The notes: generated by a model from the letters alone, not told the origin. DNA of 64,000 bases from Diphasiastrum complanatum (GCA_029204225.1 CM055103.1:57150205-57214204); one strand, 5' to 3'. Positions 12,184 through 23,477 are shown, numbered from the stretch's first letter. Program-made: numbers and translations.

Positions 12184-12191
12184 AGGAGGAG
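12184..12191 (+). other. Polypurine tract of element D
   Basis: AGGAGGAG directly precedes the 3' LTR start. This is the standard primer site for plus-strand DNA synthesis. Confidence 0.85.
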
Positions 12192-12783
12192 TGTTGAAAT
12201 ATTGGAAAAATCTATCTAATGTTGTAAGTAGGGGTCCTAAAAATGCCAAAGATGAATTAAGCTCTTTTGGCTTAGTAAAGACTCATCTTAGAATAAAATA
12301 TTCAAAGTAGGTAGAAGTAGAAACTCGAGCTACCATAGGAATTGCCATTTGTACTTTGCATGCCACATTTAATGCATGAAAATACTAGGTGGCACAATTA
12401 GACATATTGAGGTGGCTTGAATAAGTCTAGATAGCTCGAGAGGTGGATTCATAACTCCAATTCAACTCAAAGTAGGAGGAGAGTCCATGGATCTATATAT
12501 ATGTGAATGATTTTTGTGTGTAATGCAAATTTGGAGACTAAGCTCTTTGTGGTCTCTCTCTCTACTCAAGTTTGTACATTCATATTCTCTCTCTAGCCGA
12601 TTTGAGACATTTATTGTACTTAGTTTCATGTTTTGTTGATAGATCTTGCTTGTAACACAATAATATTTTTTGTATGATCAGCTTTCCTATTGTCAATCAA
12701 TGCTAGTTTGATCTTTATGGTATTATTGGGCTAAGGAGATCAAAAGTACATGTGTAGGGCATCCCACATGTGTGAATTTTACA
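12192..12783 (+). repeat. 3' LTR of element D
   Basis: 592 bp, TGTTGAAAT...TTTTACA. It pairs with 7842-8454 and is followed by the target duplicate CAAGC and the rest of element C's LTR. Confidence 0.92.
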
Positions 12784-13148
12784 CAAGCTGCTATATTTCA
12801 CACATGTGAACCTGAAAAAAACAAATATAGATCATTCTACACATAGAATTGCAAGATATCACAAGTATAGTGCACCAATGGATCGTAGAACCCAAGAGGA
12901 CCATGTATAAGCATGAAATGAGATAGAGAATAGAGAAGATATGTTTCTCCATGAGTTATTCTTTTATAGCAGGTCCAAACCCTATTTGGCCACTTGGATT
13001 TCCCTCCAAAATGTAAGCTCTACTATTTTTGGGTCTAGATTCAATGTAGCCAATATTTAAATTTGAATCTACTCAAACTCGACTTCTAACTTTCCCAGCC
13101 AAATATAGAAATGTAGAAAATATGACTAAACTAGTTGAATCTTTCACA
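12784..13148 (-). repeat. 3' LTR of element C, second part
   Basis: Resumes CAAGCTGCTATATTTCAC and ends AATCTTTCACA. The ends TGTGAAAGATT and AATCTTTCACA are exact inverted repeats, as in the intact LTR of element H. Confidence 0.88.
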
Positions 13149-13158
13149 CTCCCTCTTC
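13149..13158 (-). other. Polypurine tract of element C
   Basis: The reverse strand reads GAAGAGGGAG immediately before the LTR, fixing the element as reverse-strand with its 3' end to the left. Confidence 0.8.
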
Positions 13159-13616
13159 AACTAGTTTTAGCATAGACTTTAACAACACTCCAAGTGATGT
13201 CCTATGCTTTATGAACAAGTCCTTTCCCAATACTTTGATGAAGATATCAGCTACACATTCCCTTGAGGACACTCCACCTCCTTTGCAATGACTTGCTCCC
13301 GTGATATTGCACCTCAATATGCTTGCTCCTAGCATGAAAGATTGGATTGGTTGCCAACCTTTGGGCTAATGGATTTTCACAAAAGATGATTGGGCTCTCT
13401 GAAAAATCCAGCAAGTGAGGATCCTTGATCCATACCATCTCCTTTGTGCAATGTGTAAGAGCTTTGTACTCAGCCTCACTAGATGACAATGAGATGGTGG
13501 CTTGTTTATTTGACATCCATGATATAGCTCCATCACCTATGAAAATATAATGAGAACTAATGTACATCTCCAGCATAGTCCGAATCTAAAAATCCAAAAA
13601 GATTAGATGATGACAC
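13159..13616 (-). pseudogene. RNase H C-terminus of element C
   Basis: Reverse-strand frames give AISWMSNKQATISLSSSEAEYKALTHCTKEMVWIK, SPIIFCENPLAQRLATNPIFHARSKHIEVQYH, then ECVADIFIKVLGKDLFIKHRTSLGVL with shifts near 13300. It stops abruptly at 13616, where element E begins; the matching upstream sequence resumes at 18876. Confidence 0.88.
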
Positions 13617-13891
13617 ACTTAGAATTTGCTTTGCACAGGAACACAGATCATGCTACACAGTAACACAGACAGAAAATCACTCTCCTCAGCAAGCTCACAT
13701 AGCAACTGTATTTCTCAAAATTAAATTACACTGTACATATAGTTGTTCACTTAGGCAACCCATGCATGACCCAGGTTGCCGTTGGCGGGACACGTGTCCC
13801 GTTGACTTGCCTTGTGGCGAGGCCAACTGATCCTTATCCACTGATAGGACCCACTTACAGTCACACTGTGATTCTAACTTTAATTCTAACT
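13617..13891 (-). repeat. 3' LTR of element E
   Basis: Paired with 18623-18875. It contains GGGACACGTGTCCC (a near-palindrome with a CACGTG core) at about 13778-13791; the partner copy reads GGGACGCGTGTCCC there. Confidence 0.85.
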
Positions 13892-13944
13892 CTCTCCTTT
13901 AAAGTAGAGTCACTTTTTATACAGTCATATACATAGCTTTAAAG

Positions 13945-14432
13945 TCAACAAACTTTAAATACAGAAAGTTTTGATCTAAACTTATCAAACTTTTCTCCAG
14001 TAAGTGGCTTAGTGAAAATATCAGCTAGTTGTTCTTCTGTGCTACAATGAACAACATGAATTTCACGACTTAGCAGTCTTTCACATATGAAGTGATATTG
14101 AATCTCAATGTGTCTAGTTCTCGCATGGAACACTGGATTCTTTGCTAGCTGAATGCCACTCTGACTGTCACTATGTAAAGTTGTGGGATTTTTCTGCTTC
14201 ATGCCAATCTCTTCCAAGATTTGTCTCAACCATATAGCTTCTTGTGCAGCACTACACATTGCCTTATACTCTGCTTCTGTGGTGGAAAGAGCAATTGTAT
14301 TTTGCTTCTTACTAGACCAAGAAAAGCAATTACCACAAAACTGGAATATATATCATGTGGTGGATCTACGATCATCATAGTCACCTCCCCAGTCTGCATC
14401 CACATAGCCACACAACTCAGGTAAATCATCAT
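13945..14432 (-). pseudogene. RNase H of element E
   Basis: Reverse frame 14259-13945 reads MCSAAQEAIWLRQILEEIG, TTLHSDSQSGIQLAKNPVFHARTRHIEIQYHFI, then EEQLADIFTKPLTGEKFDKFRSKLSV, the normal copia RNase H end. The upstream part (14432-14226) is in another frame with RSKIQLLFPPQKQSIRQC, a shifted reading of the TISLSTAEAEY region. This lineage (TEEQLADIFTKPL) is different from C and D. Confidence 0.87.
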
Positions 14433-15419
14433 GCTTCCTGTAAATCAAGCCATACTCTGATGTGCCTTTCACATAGCGCAAAATGCGTTTAGCTGCTTTC
14501 CAATGCGTTTCCGTAGGTGCTGCCATAAACTGACTTACAATGCCGACAGCATAGCATATATCTGGTCTAGTTGTGGTAAGGTAAATCAAGCTCCCTACTA
14601 ACTGTCTATATAGCGTAGCATCAAATGACTGTGATTCATCAAGCTTAGAAAGCTTTTTACCTGGTTCAATAGGAGTGTTTACTGGTTTGCAATCCTGCAA
14701 CCTAAACCTGTGTAGTAACTCTTTGACATATTTTACCTGTGTTAAACCCACTTCATGTCCTTTTTGCCACACTTCTACTCCAAGGCAGTAATGCATCAGG
14801 CTGAGATCCGTCATCTCAAATTGTTTCATGAGGTCTTTCTTGATTATGTCTATCATCTCTTGATTTATTACCCGTAATAATCAAGTCATCAACATAAAGA
14901 GCAATCAAAGCAACCATACCATCAAAGCATAAGACATATAGATCTGGATCAGAATGTGTTCTCACCATCCCCTTTGAACAAAAGTAGACATCAATTCTAC
15001 TATACCACGCATGTGGTGCTTGTTTAAGACCATAAAGCGCTTTCTTCAAGCGACATACTTTATTTTTCTGTCCTTTCGTTACAAAGCCTTCAGATTAAAC
15101 ACTTCTTCTTCTAACTCACCATTTAGAAAAGCAGATTTCACATCCATCTGATGCAAAGGCCAACCAAAATGTGAAGCTAAAGCAATAAGTAGACGTAAAG
15201 TATTCCACTACACACTGGCGCAAAGGTCTCCTCATAGTCAATGCCTTTATTTTGTGCGTACCCTTTGATTACCAATCTTGCTTTGTGCTTTGCTATGCTT
15301 CCATCTGCATGGTACTTAGTTTTATATACCCATTTGCAACCAATGGGTTTCTTGCCAACTGGTGGTTCTACTAAGTCCCATGTGCTATGCTTAGCAATTG
15401 ACTCCATCTCCTCTCCCAT
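14353..15419 (-). pseudogene. Reverse transcriptase of element E, three frames
   Basis: 15419-15177 has [60 protein letters not shown]. 15049-14816 has KKALYGLKQAPHAWYSRID and LYVDDLIITGNK (intact YVDD). 14856-14353 has FEMTDLSLMHYCLGVEV, VNTPIEPG, LVGSLIYLTTTRPDICYAVGIVSQFM and KAAKRILRYVKGT. The piece with the first catalytic Asp lies between frames near 15130-15170. Two frameshifts separate the pieces. Confidence 0.9.
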
Positions 15420-15489
15420 GGCTTTGATCCAAATGTCATCATCCTTCGCTTCACCATAAGTCTTTTGGTAATTTCATCTCAGCTAGCAC

Positions 15490-16445
15490 AATCGTACGAT
15501 TTTTGTGCTCAGCTACACCATTGAGAGCAGGAGTATGAGCTTGCGTAATTTGTCTTTTAATCCCACATTGATCACAAAGATCATTGAAGTCATTAGACTT
15601 ATGCTCACCTCCATTATCTGATCTTAGGACTTTGATCTTCTTACCTGTCTGATTTTTGACCTTTTTTTTTAGAAGTTCACGAAGTTATCAAAAGCATCTG
15701 ATTTCTTTTTCAAGAAGTAGATCCATGTCTTACGTGACATATCATCAATAAAGGTCATGAAATAGAAGGCTTTTCCTAAGGACATGGTCCTCATGGGCCC
15801 GCATAAATCTGTGTGGATTAAATCCAGGATGTTCTTTGCTCTTGCAACACCTCCTTTATTGAACTTCTCTCGATGTTGCTTCCCATATATACAAGATTCA
15901 CACATCGATTTCAAGTGATCTTCTATTGTAGGCAGTCCAGTTACCATCTCCAATTTTCTCATCAAACTGAGGCTTCCCAAGTTCAAGTGACCAAGCCTCT
16001 TGTGCCACAACTCAGTTTGCGAAGGGACGGATGATACAAGTCCATGTTGCCTCTTGATTGTGGCATTCAACCTGTACAATTTTGTATTGGGCTCTCTTAC
16101 TCCATTCGCAATAACTTTGAACTTTTGGTTCGCATCCTTCACAAAGCAATGATCATGGGCGAATTCTACTTTCAACTTTTGATCAGTAATGACTCCAACA
16201 AAAAGTAGATTTTTCTTCAAACCTGGTACGTAAAGTACCTCCCTGATCATCCTGCTTTTGCCGTCAGGCAGTTGGATTGAAACTGTGCCTATCCCCTTGA
16301 TCATGCACACCTCACCATTTGCTTGTGAAATAGATGTTCCATTATCCAATGCCTTCAAACTACTAAACCAGTTCTTGTTACCTGTCATGTGTTTTGTGGC
16401 TCCTGAGTCAATATACCATGCTTGATCATCTTGATTAGATGACAA
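15490..16445 (-). pseudogene. Protease and integrase of element E
   Basis: The 258-codon frame 16445-15669 starts in the aspartic protease, DDQAWYIDSGATKHMTG (catalytic D in DSG). It continues with the pre-integrase domain LWHKRLGHLNLGSLSLM...CESCIYGKQHREKF and the integrase start LIHTDLCGPM (first Asp), MTFIDDMSRKTWIYFLKKK. Past a frameshift at about 15665 (a T9 run on the plus strand), RSDNGGEH and the catalytic Glu region are readable. The integrase C-terminus is deleted, joining directly to the RT start at about 15440. Confidence 0.88.
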
Positions 16446-17314
16446 TGCAGATATGAAGATGCTAGAGTCTTCAATCTCACCTTCATCGACAAGGTTACCT
16501 GCTTGTTTTGGTTTCCCCTTGTCTTGTTCCGCCAGGAATTTGCGACATTCACTCTTCCAGTGGCCCTTTTTACCACAATGGAAGCACTTGTCTTTCTTCT
16601 TGGTTTCGCTAAAGATCCCTCATCCTCTTGAGACTTGGCAAATTGCTGTTTAGTCTTCTTCTTGCCCTTGCCCTTGCCTTGTTTTTGGCGTGTCGCAAGT
16701 GCCTGATCATCAGTATTTTGACGTCTATCTTTCACCATTTCTCGTCGTTGCTCTTCCTGCACCAAGATTCCTGTGAGCTCATCAAAGGTTGGCAATCTTT
16801 CTCTTGATGCTATTCCGCTCACAAACATCTGATAGGGTTCTGCAATGCCGCATAATGCATTATGCACCAGCTCCACATCACATATGCGTTCTCCAATAGA
16901 ATGCAGTTCATCTCTCATTGTCTTGATTCTGGTCATGTACGTTTGAATGTGCTCTCCTTGTTCCATGCGAGCACTATTCAACTTTGACTTCAGAAACATG
17001 ATTCATGACAGATTTGACATCTCGAACTGCTCCTTTAGCACATCCCATGCCTGTCTGGGTGTAATAGCATCGCAAATGTGGGTAATGATATGATCCTTCA
17101 CTGACAAGTTAATGAAGGTCAAAGCCTTCCTCATCTTTTTGTCGAACACTTTGATGTCTGCTTCATTTGGCGGCCTTCTCTCATCACATGTGACGACTTC
17201 CCACACATCTTTCTCCATTAGTATGTTTTTTATTTTGAATTTCCACACTGCATAGATGGAAATCCCGTCCAATTTGCTACTTTCACTCAAAATGGATTCT
17301 CCCATGTTTGCCAT
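16385..17314 (-). pseudogene. Gag of element E
   Basis: 17314-17003 begins MANMGESILSESSKLDG and has YAVWKFKIKNIL and AWDVLKEQF. It ends in a stop at LS*, and 16999-16385 continues FLKSKLNSARMEQGEHIQTYMTRIKTMRDEL, PTFDELTGILVQEEQRRE and a basic KGKGKKKTKQ stretch. The zinc knuckle CFHCGKKGHWKSEC is readable at about 16540-16585 in a neighbouring frame. One nonsense change and one shift break the gene. Confidence 0.88.
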
Positions 17315-18610
17315 GAAACTGCTTAAAACTTCTGCCTTAGGCTAAGAACAGTATGTCGAGGCCAACAGTGATGTCAGAAGTTGAGAATAATGTCCTACAC
17401 TTTTTTTCTTACCAGGCCACTCGCCGCTTTTCCACCAATTTGAAAGCCAAATCGGCATCACCTTCCGAAATGCACTCAGTCGTCAATTCTCAACAACGTG
17501 CCAAGTGGAATGGTGAAACTACTTCTGGCATACTCCAAAGACTTTCTCCACTGCAACCGCTCTGTTTTGCTATACCGTACTTGTAGGTACAGTCCGGGTC
17601 CCTTCGTTTGGAGGTTATAGCCTTTCGTTTGGGTCAAAACGGGCAAAGGACCCAAAAATAGGGACTTTTCTAGCTTATGAACTGTTTCTTCACTTTGAAG
17701 AAACTTTACTCTTCACTTGTAAAGGGACCCAACTCAACTTTCAGTATGAAAATTTTTAATGAAGTTGAAGGCCAGAATGCACTTCAATTCTTCAAGACCC
17801 TGTTTAAAGCTCATCCAATGGCTGAACCAAATCTTGTGGTTCAAATTTCTCTCCCATCACAGATTCTGGACCGTTGATTCACTTGACACCTCATCTATAG
17901 GTTCAAAGTACATCTGGTAGTCGAACCAAACTTCTTCATACGCTAAGAACTTCGATACACTAAGTTCTTCATCGCGTTGGGCACGCGAACTGCCCGCGAC
18001 TTCCCTGCCTGCGGCCGCGCCTCCCTTCCCTCAGAAAGATTGGATCAAGCTCTCCTGTGGATCGTTTTGAGCACGATCTGAGGCCTGGAGCAGGGTCGCC
18101 CTACTGAATCCATGACTATAGAATGTTCAGTTAGGAAATTCCGTGGAGAAACGGTGATTTTAGCTCAACTTGACAAAGTGACATTTTCACCTTTTTACCG
18201 CAAATCTGCTAGGTTAACTGTCTGGAGACAAATCTCTGACATAAACCTCAGAATCTCTCCATGGCTGATTGACAGTGTGATTAGCTTCCTTCATGTCCTT
18301 ACGACAACCAAAACGGTGCACAAACAGCGAAGAAATCACCAGTTATGTATAAAAACTGTAACCCCAAGTCTGGTTTCAATTTTCAGCTGGCTTCAAAATT
18401 GTCAATTTTTTATTAAATTTTTTCATGTCTGATGCTATGCACAGGCTAATAATCTCTCTTCTGAGCTTAGCAAGCCCCTATAAATTAGAAACCATGCACC
18501 AATGCTTCTCTTTCCGTCTTCAACCCGCCGTAAAACCCTGAACTCTCAGAAGACAGTTCTCCCGAAGCTCTCTTCAACGGCGACACTGTACTGTGTACAC
18601 TCCCTGTACG
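17315..18610 (-). other. Long untranslated leader of element E
   Basis: About 1.3 kb between PBS and gag with no reverse-strand coding signal. Frames of 60-106 codons on the plus strand (17353-17586, 17677-17877, 18112-18432) have no motif. Local GC is higher around 17990-18080, unlike the AT-rich flanks. Confidence 0.6.
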
Positions 18611-18622
18611 GCTCTGATACCA
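18611..18622 (-). other. Primer binding site of element E
   Basis: The reverse strand reads TGGTATCAGAGC. The LTR begins at the next base (18623), which fixes the LTR boundary despite its lack of a TG...CA end. Confidence 0.9.
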
Positions 18623-18875
18623 ACTTAGAATTTGCTTTGCACAGGAACACAGACAAAAAATCACTCTCCTCAGCAAGCTCACATAGCAACTGTATTTCTC
18701 AAAATGAAATTATACTGTACATATAGTTGTTCACTCAGGCAACCCATGCATGACCCAAATTGCCGTTGGCGGGACGCGTGTCCCGTCGACTTGCCTCGTG
18801 GCGAGGCCAACTGATCCTTATCCACTGATAGGACCCACTTACAGTCACACAGTGATTCTAACTTTAATTCTAACT
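18623..18875 (-). repeat. 5' LTR of element E
   Basis: 253 bp directly next to the PBS and followed by the duplicated target GATAC. It is highly similar to 13617-13891 apart from the ~22-bp insertion there. Confidence 0.87.
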
Positions 18876-19248
18876 GATACCTCATACAATATGCCAAAAT
18901 CTCGAGTTCCAATGATGTACCTCAAAACTCGTTTTCCTAGCTTCGAATGTTCCTCACTAAGATCTTGCATGAATTGATTCAATCTTCCAACACAATAGCT
19001 TAGATCAGGTCTATTAATGGTTAGATAGATGAGTGAACCAACTATCTTCCTATAGAGAATAATGTCATTGAAGGATCTATCACTACCTCTTATAGTTAGC
19101 TTTACATGAGACTCCATAGGTGTATCACTAGCTTTTACATCTACCATATGAAATCTTTCTAGAATAGAATTAGATGCTTCTCTTGACAAATGAAAGTAGA
19201 TTGAGAAGATCTAATCACTTCTATTCTCAAAATGTAGTACAAGCTATG
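18876..19248 (-). pseudogene. RT C-terminal region of element C
   Basis: The reverse reading gives GIEVIRSSQSTFICQ, then (18845-19189 frame) ILERFHMVDVKASDTPMESHVKL, DRSFNDIILYRKIVGSLIYLTINRPDLSYCVGRLNQFM and LGKRVLRYIIGTRDFGILYE. This continues directly into the RNase H at 13616 once element E is removed. The catalytic YVDD part should be just upstream but is absent. Confidence 0.85.
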
Positions 19249-19540
19249 AAGTTTTTAGCACGTGTGAACTTCACCACACACCCTACAGGATCTTAATGAG
19301 ATGTTGTGATTGCACAACATTGATCAGAGATCAGATTACTTGGAAAATCTATGGCAAGAGCACAATGGCATACAACAGACTAAAAAATCCAACTTCTCAC
19401 TATGAGTATTCAATGTCAGAAATAATTCTAAGTGCTCAGTATGGGAAAAACAGGCTGCTCTCAGGTGGAGAGAGAAAATATACAATAGAAAACCCTGATA
19501 GAGAGAGAGTGAGTCCAAAATGCCAAAATCTCAATATTCA
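19249..19540. other. Unidentified ~290-bp filler replacing the RT core of element C
   Basis: On either side are RT N-terminal (19541 onward) and RT C-terminal (before 19248) sequences of the same element, but the part coding for the palm domain and YVDD is missing. The filler has no recognisable frame. The 85-codon plus-strand frame (19296-19553) shows no motif. It does not resemble the module seen in F, N and H by eye. Confidence 0.5.
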
Positions 19541-20651
19541 CAATGAGGTTTGATTTGTGAGTAGCCTTTAGCAAAAAGTTTTGCTTTATACTTGTTGATA
19601 GATCCATCATGATTATACTTGATTCTGAGAACCCACTTACATCCAATCACATGCATGTTGTTTGGTGGCTCCACAAGCTCCCATGTGTTGTTTGACATCA
19701 AGGCTTCAAACTCTTGGGTCATTGCTTCAACCCACTTCTCGAATTGAAGTGCTTCTTGGACAACCTTAGGCTCTTCATCTGATATGAAAAGTGCATGATA
19801 GGAATTTTCACCTTCCACTTGCCTTCCTTCAGCATCATATGTGAGCCTTCTTGGCTCAGATCTCTCTCTTGTAGATCTTCATGGTGTGGTTGCTTGAAGT
19901 TGCTCCTCCTCAAGCCTCGGCCTCACCATTTCTTGAGCAAGATCAAGATTGATGATTGTAGATCTTGCATGAGACTCCTTGATCTGTGCATCATCCAAGC
20001 TAAACTTCTGATTTTCATGGAAGGTCACATCTCTACTAACAACATTCTTGTCAGTAGAGGGTAAATATACTTTGTATGCTTTTTTAGTAGATGCATATCC
20101 TACAAAAATTCCTTTTGAAGCACTAGGATCTTCCTTCTTCCTAGTCTCTAAAGGTACATGCACAAAGCATACACAGCCAAAGATCCTAAGATAATCCACC
20201 TTAGGCTTTTTCGTATACAACATCTCAAATGGTGTTTTTTCTTCCTATTGCAAGATTAGGAAGTTTATTACAAAGATAGTTTGCACATGCAACTACGTCT
20301 CCCCAAGATTCTTTAGGCAGAGAAGCTTCTAGCCTAATGGCTTTTGCACATTTACACAAAGTTCTATTTTTTCTCTAAGCAACTCCATTTTGCTGAAAGA
20401 CTCACAAACATGATTGATGCCACTTAAGGAACTTGGAAGACCTATCACAACCTTCTTTCTAGCAATTACCTCCAATGACTTGAAGTTGAGGTGTACCATC
20501 CTTTTATGCCAAACTTCTTGGATAGGTATTTGCTCTCTTGCAACGTGCCAGTCTCTTTTATTGCACACTCAACATCATTGGTCGTGTAGCTCACCCTCTT
20601 GTCATCTCCATATGCCAACAAATAAGTGAAGTATTCTTTGTGAAAAGTCAT
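19541..20651 (-). pseudogene. RT N-terminus and integrase pieces of element C
   Basis: 19818-19531 has DEEPKVVQEALQFEKWVEAMTQEFEALMSNNTWELVEPP, CKWVLRIKYNHDGSINKYKAKLFAKGYSQ. 20223-19879 has the integrase C-terminus KPKVDYLRIFGCVCFVHVPLETRKKEDPSASKGIFVGYASTKKAYKVYLPSTDKNVVSRDVTF. 20568-20329 has the pre-integrase domain QEVWHKRMVHLNFKSLEVIARKKVVIGLPS. The integrase core between is deleted: CESFSKMELLREKIELCVNVQKPLG is a shifted reading that goes straight to the N-R-T-L-C helix. Confidence 0.85.
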
Positions 20652-21017
20652 GTGTGAACTTGTTCCATTATTAATCCACCATGGATCTAGATCTCAGCAA
20701 GAATACATGAAGACATCACAAGAGCATCATGATTTGCATTTTGAACATTCAAACCATCCTCATCAAGAGTAAGATTACCTTGCTTGTCTCCTTGATCTCC
20801 CTTCTTCTTGTAGCACTCACTTGAAAAGTGTCCTTTGATGCCACAATAGAAGCACTTGAGCTTTGATCTATTCTTCTTTTTGCCATTTGAAGAAGAATCC
20901 ACTTGATCTTGCCCTTTAGACTGCTTACTTTTGCTTTTGCCCTTGAATTTGCCTTTTGTGAACATAGCCTCCTCTTAAGGTGTTGATGTAGATCCACCTC
21001 TTGCTTGAAGCCTATAT
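20652..21017 (-). pseudogene. Gag C-terminus with zinc knuckle, element C
   Basis: 20965-20687 reads MFTKGKFKGKSKSKQSKGQDQVDSSSNGKKKNRSKLKCFYCGIKGHFSSECYKKKGDQGDKQGNLTL. The CCHC knuckle is C-x2-C-x4-H-x4-C, all four ligands present. The corresponding part of element H is nearly identical. It stops at 21017, where element F inserts; the rest of gag continues at 26235. Confidence 0.88.
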
Positions 21018-21812
21018 TGTGAAAAATGCAAAAATAAGCTTGGTAGAGGCCAAAAGTCATGTATATAGGATGATTACACACGTGTGGAGCCTATTCCCAC
21101 GTGTGAAAACAGTGTACTTGTCATGTACCATAATCATATAGGTTGTACATATGATTTAATTCAAGTTCTAGTGGCTAAAAAGGCCAAAAACTAGTTTTCT
21201 AGACATATGACACATGGCAGCAATCTATTGATTGCATGAGCCGCATCCTTTGGTTAGATGTCATATCCCATGTGTAGAGGACAGCTCACATGTGTGGAAT
21301 AAGCTGAAGTAGACGAATTTTGACTTCTAGAAGATTTTCAAATAGATCTCCATATAGAAGGAAAATGGACCAAAAGTGCTCAAAATAGAAGGTTTTGTCC
21401 AAGTGTCAATTTTGCATGATGAATCATCATATGACAAAGCACATTCACACATGTGGGATCAAAGGGATGATCAGTACCTGGAGCTCCAAAAGTGTATATA
21501 TAGAGGCTTATTTGGCCATAATCAATGTTAGACACCAGTCTTGGTTTTGGAAGCAATTTTGAGTGATTCTCTTCATTTGTCTATATTTGTTTTGACTGTT
21601 TTGAGGTGCTATCAATGTGTACTTGATTTTCAGGTTGGAGTCCATACTCAGACAATGTTTCACACGTGTAAAACCAGAAAGTACACCTACTTTCAATTAA
21701 TGATTGTTCTTGTTAGGATTTAGTGTCTAGAATTGATCTAATTTGAAGTAGATTGATAGATCAAGTAATCTGACAACCAATCCCTATTGGTCCTTTTTAT
21801 ACTTTTTCCACA
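21018..21812 (+). repeat. 5' LTR of element F
   Basis: 795 bp, TGTGAAAAATGC...TTTTTCCACA. It holds CACACGTGTG (21077-21086) with a second CCCACGTGTG about 20 bp on, and a TATA box (TATATATAG, 21495-21503). The right copy has lost about 30 bp near 25532. Confidence 0.92.
21495..21503 (+). promoter_or_regulatory. TATA box of the F/L LTR family
   Basis: TATATATAG in GTGTATATATAGAGG lies about 320 bp before the LTR end. It is conserved at 25880-25888, 42468-42476 and, inverted, 62592-62600. Conservation and placement suit a pol II promoter; a transcription start was not tested. Confidence 0.6.
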
Positions 21813-21824
21813 TGGTATCAGAGC
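21813..21824 (+). other. Primer binding site of element F
   Basis: TGGTATCAGAGC directly after the LTR's terminal CA; complementary to initiator-Met tRNA. Confidence 0.92.
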
Positions 21825-23477
21825 CTAGTACAAGAGGTTTTGTTGAAATTGATAGGGTTAATCCAAATCAAAGCCAAAATTAGCAGTTTTTAAGAAACTA
21901 GTCAAATTTTGTGCAGCGAGTTGGATTTGATAGCTATCCTCAAAAAATTTTGGTCTAGATCTTGTTGTGGACTATAGGAACTCTTTTCACACATGTGAGG
22001 CCGTACAGCTCCAATTTTGGCTGAGAAAATTCAAAAATTTGTAGAATTTGACTCACATACCCAATTTGAGTGATTTTTGGTGCAAAATCAAGCATTTTCT
22101 ATAGAGAATCTAATACCTTGATTAGTTCTTGGATTAGATCAGCCAAGAAATTAAATTTGAAGCTTATTAATTGATTATCTCTGATTTTTTGAGTGCATGT
22201 TGAAGTTGAGAGAGATTTTGCTAAAAATCATAGATTAAGGAGTGATATGCAAGGTGAGAGGTTGAAATCCATTGTACCATCACTCTAGATTTGTTCAAGA
22301 GTGATAGGATCAAGTTTATAAGCATCAATTTTCTAGAAAACATCCTTGGATCTATCCTCCAAGTGAAACCTTTGAGAGTTTCTAGTGCATATAGAGCATC
22401 TATGCAAATCTTTTGTAGAATTTGACATAGATTGGCTTCAATTGAGAGTTCTAGAAAAGAGATTGAGATCCAAGTCACATTGTTCAACCCTACTCGATTT
22501 GTTTGAGTGATTGTAAGGTTTGAAAAGAGTCATTAAGGTGTCTATGGCAAATGTGTAGAGAGAGATCCAATTTTCTAAGAGTTCCTTCCTTTGTAGAAGG
22601 CAAGATCTAGAAGCTCATTTTTGTTGTTATTGGTGGAGAATTTGTATTCTCCTAGGTGATCAAATCTTTCTAAGTGGCATTAGCTCTTTGAAGCACAATA
22701 TCTTAGTGAGAAAAATCACAACCTTTGATTTTGAATTTCATTCCAAGTCTTAAAAAGTAGAGTAATTGGTGGAATCCAATAGGAGTGATTGAATTCAATT
22801 TATTGAGCAAAAATTGACATAGTATGTATGAAACTCAAATTAGTTCTATTCAACTTTCTTTTTGAGAGTGTGAGGGTCAATTTGAGATCCCATTGGATGT
22901 CTAGAATGAGGAGGAGTCCATATTTGAGTATTCATGCATGGTTGAGATCTTTGTGAATCTCTAGTTGTCTAATTTTTTAAGCTTTGTGAAAAGTTGGTGG
23001 TATAGTTTGTTGTCAAATCAAATCAAATTCATTCTAGATCTCAAGTGTGAGATTATTTGGGTCAAGAGTGAGTCTAGAAGAAGTGATTAAGTTTGATTTT
23101 CATGTATTTGAAGCAAAACCCATCTCTTGTTCAAGAATCTCAAGTGTTAAGAGAACTAGTCAAGCGAAAAGAAAATTCTAGGTTCAAATCTTTTTCATAT
23201 CCATTTCAACTTTCAAAAGAAAGAGTCATTGGTATTTGATGAGTCCAATAGGAGATTGGATCTGATTTCTTTAGTGATTTGATTCAAATATTGTGTGCTT
23301 TTGCCTTAATGATCAAAGAAAAGTTTCCAAGTGACTAGTCATTACTGTGAAGATTGATTCTTAGGTTTGTGAGCTAGATCTTTTGTAGATCATTCTAGAT
23401 TATTGAAGATGTTCAAATCTAGTCTCTTGAAAGTCACAAATTACATTTGTAGAATCATATCACAGGTCTTTATTCAC
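21825..23477 (+). other. Long untranslated leader of element F
   Basis: 1.65 kb without coding signal, rich in TTGAGA / CAAGTG words. Its first 320 bp closely match the leader of element L (42834-43160). Packaging signals would be expected here in an element that depends on another's proteins, but none can be named. Confidence 0.6.

Larger units (their letters stand above)
7842..12783 (+). mobile_element. Element D: near-complete copia retrotransposon inside C's LTR
   Basis: The element is 4942 bp with LTRs 7842-8454 and 12192-12783, both starting TGTTGAAAT and ending TTTTACA. Flanking 5-mers are CAAGT (7837-7841) and CAAGC (12784-12788), a TSD with one later substitution. Order: LTR, PBS, gag start, integrase, RT, RNase H, PPT, LTR. 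A deletion at about 9560 removed the gag C-terminus, zinc knuckle, protease and first part of the pre-integrase domain. By eye the LTRs differ at about 16 sites plus a 21-bp gap, so the insertion is older than H and M. Confidence 0.93.
13617..18875 (-). mobile_element. Element E: reverse copia retrotransposon with non-TG/CA LTR ends
   Basis: The element is 5259 bp and inserted in element C's RNase H. LTRs are 13617-13891 (275 bp) and 18623-18875 (253 bp). The left copy carries an extra ~22 bp that duplicates a nearby ACACAGA stretch. The flanking 5-mers GACAC (13612-13616) and GATAC (18876-18880) are a TSD with one mismatch. LTR ends read ACTTAGAATT and AATTCTAACT rather than TG...CA. Order on the reverse strand: LTR, PBS, 1.3-kb leader, gag, protease, integrase, RT, RNase H, LTR. 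All genes are frameshifted. Confidence 0.88.

Noticed and set aside
17353-18432. Several plus-strand frames of 66-106 codons
   Set aside because: They lie antisense in the leader of element E and show no domain pattern.
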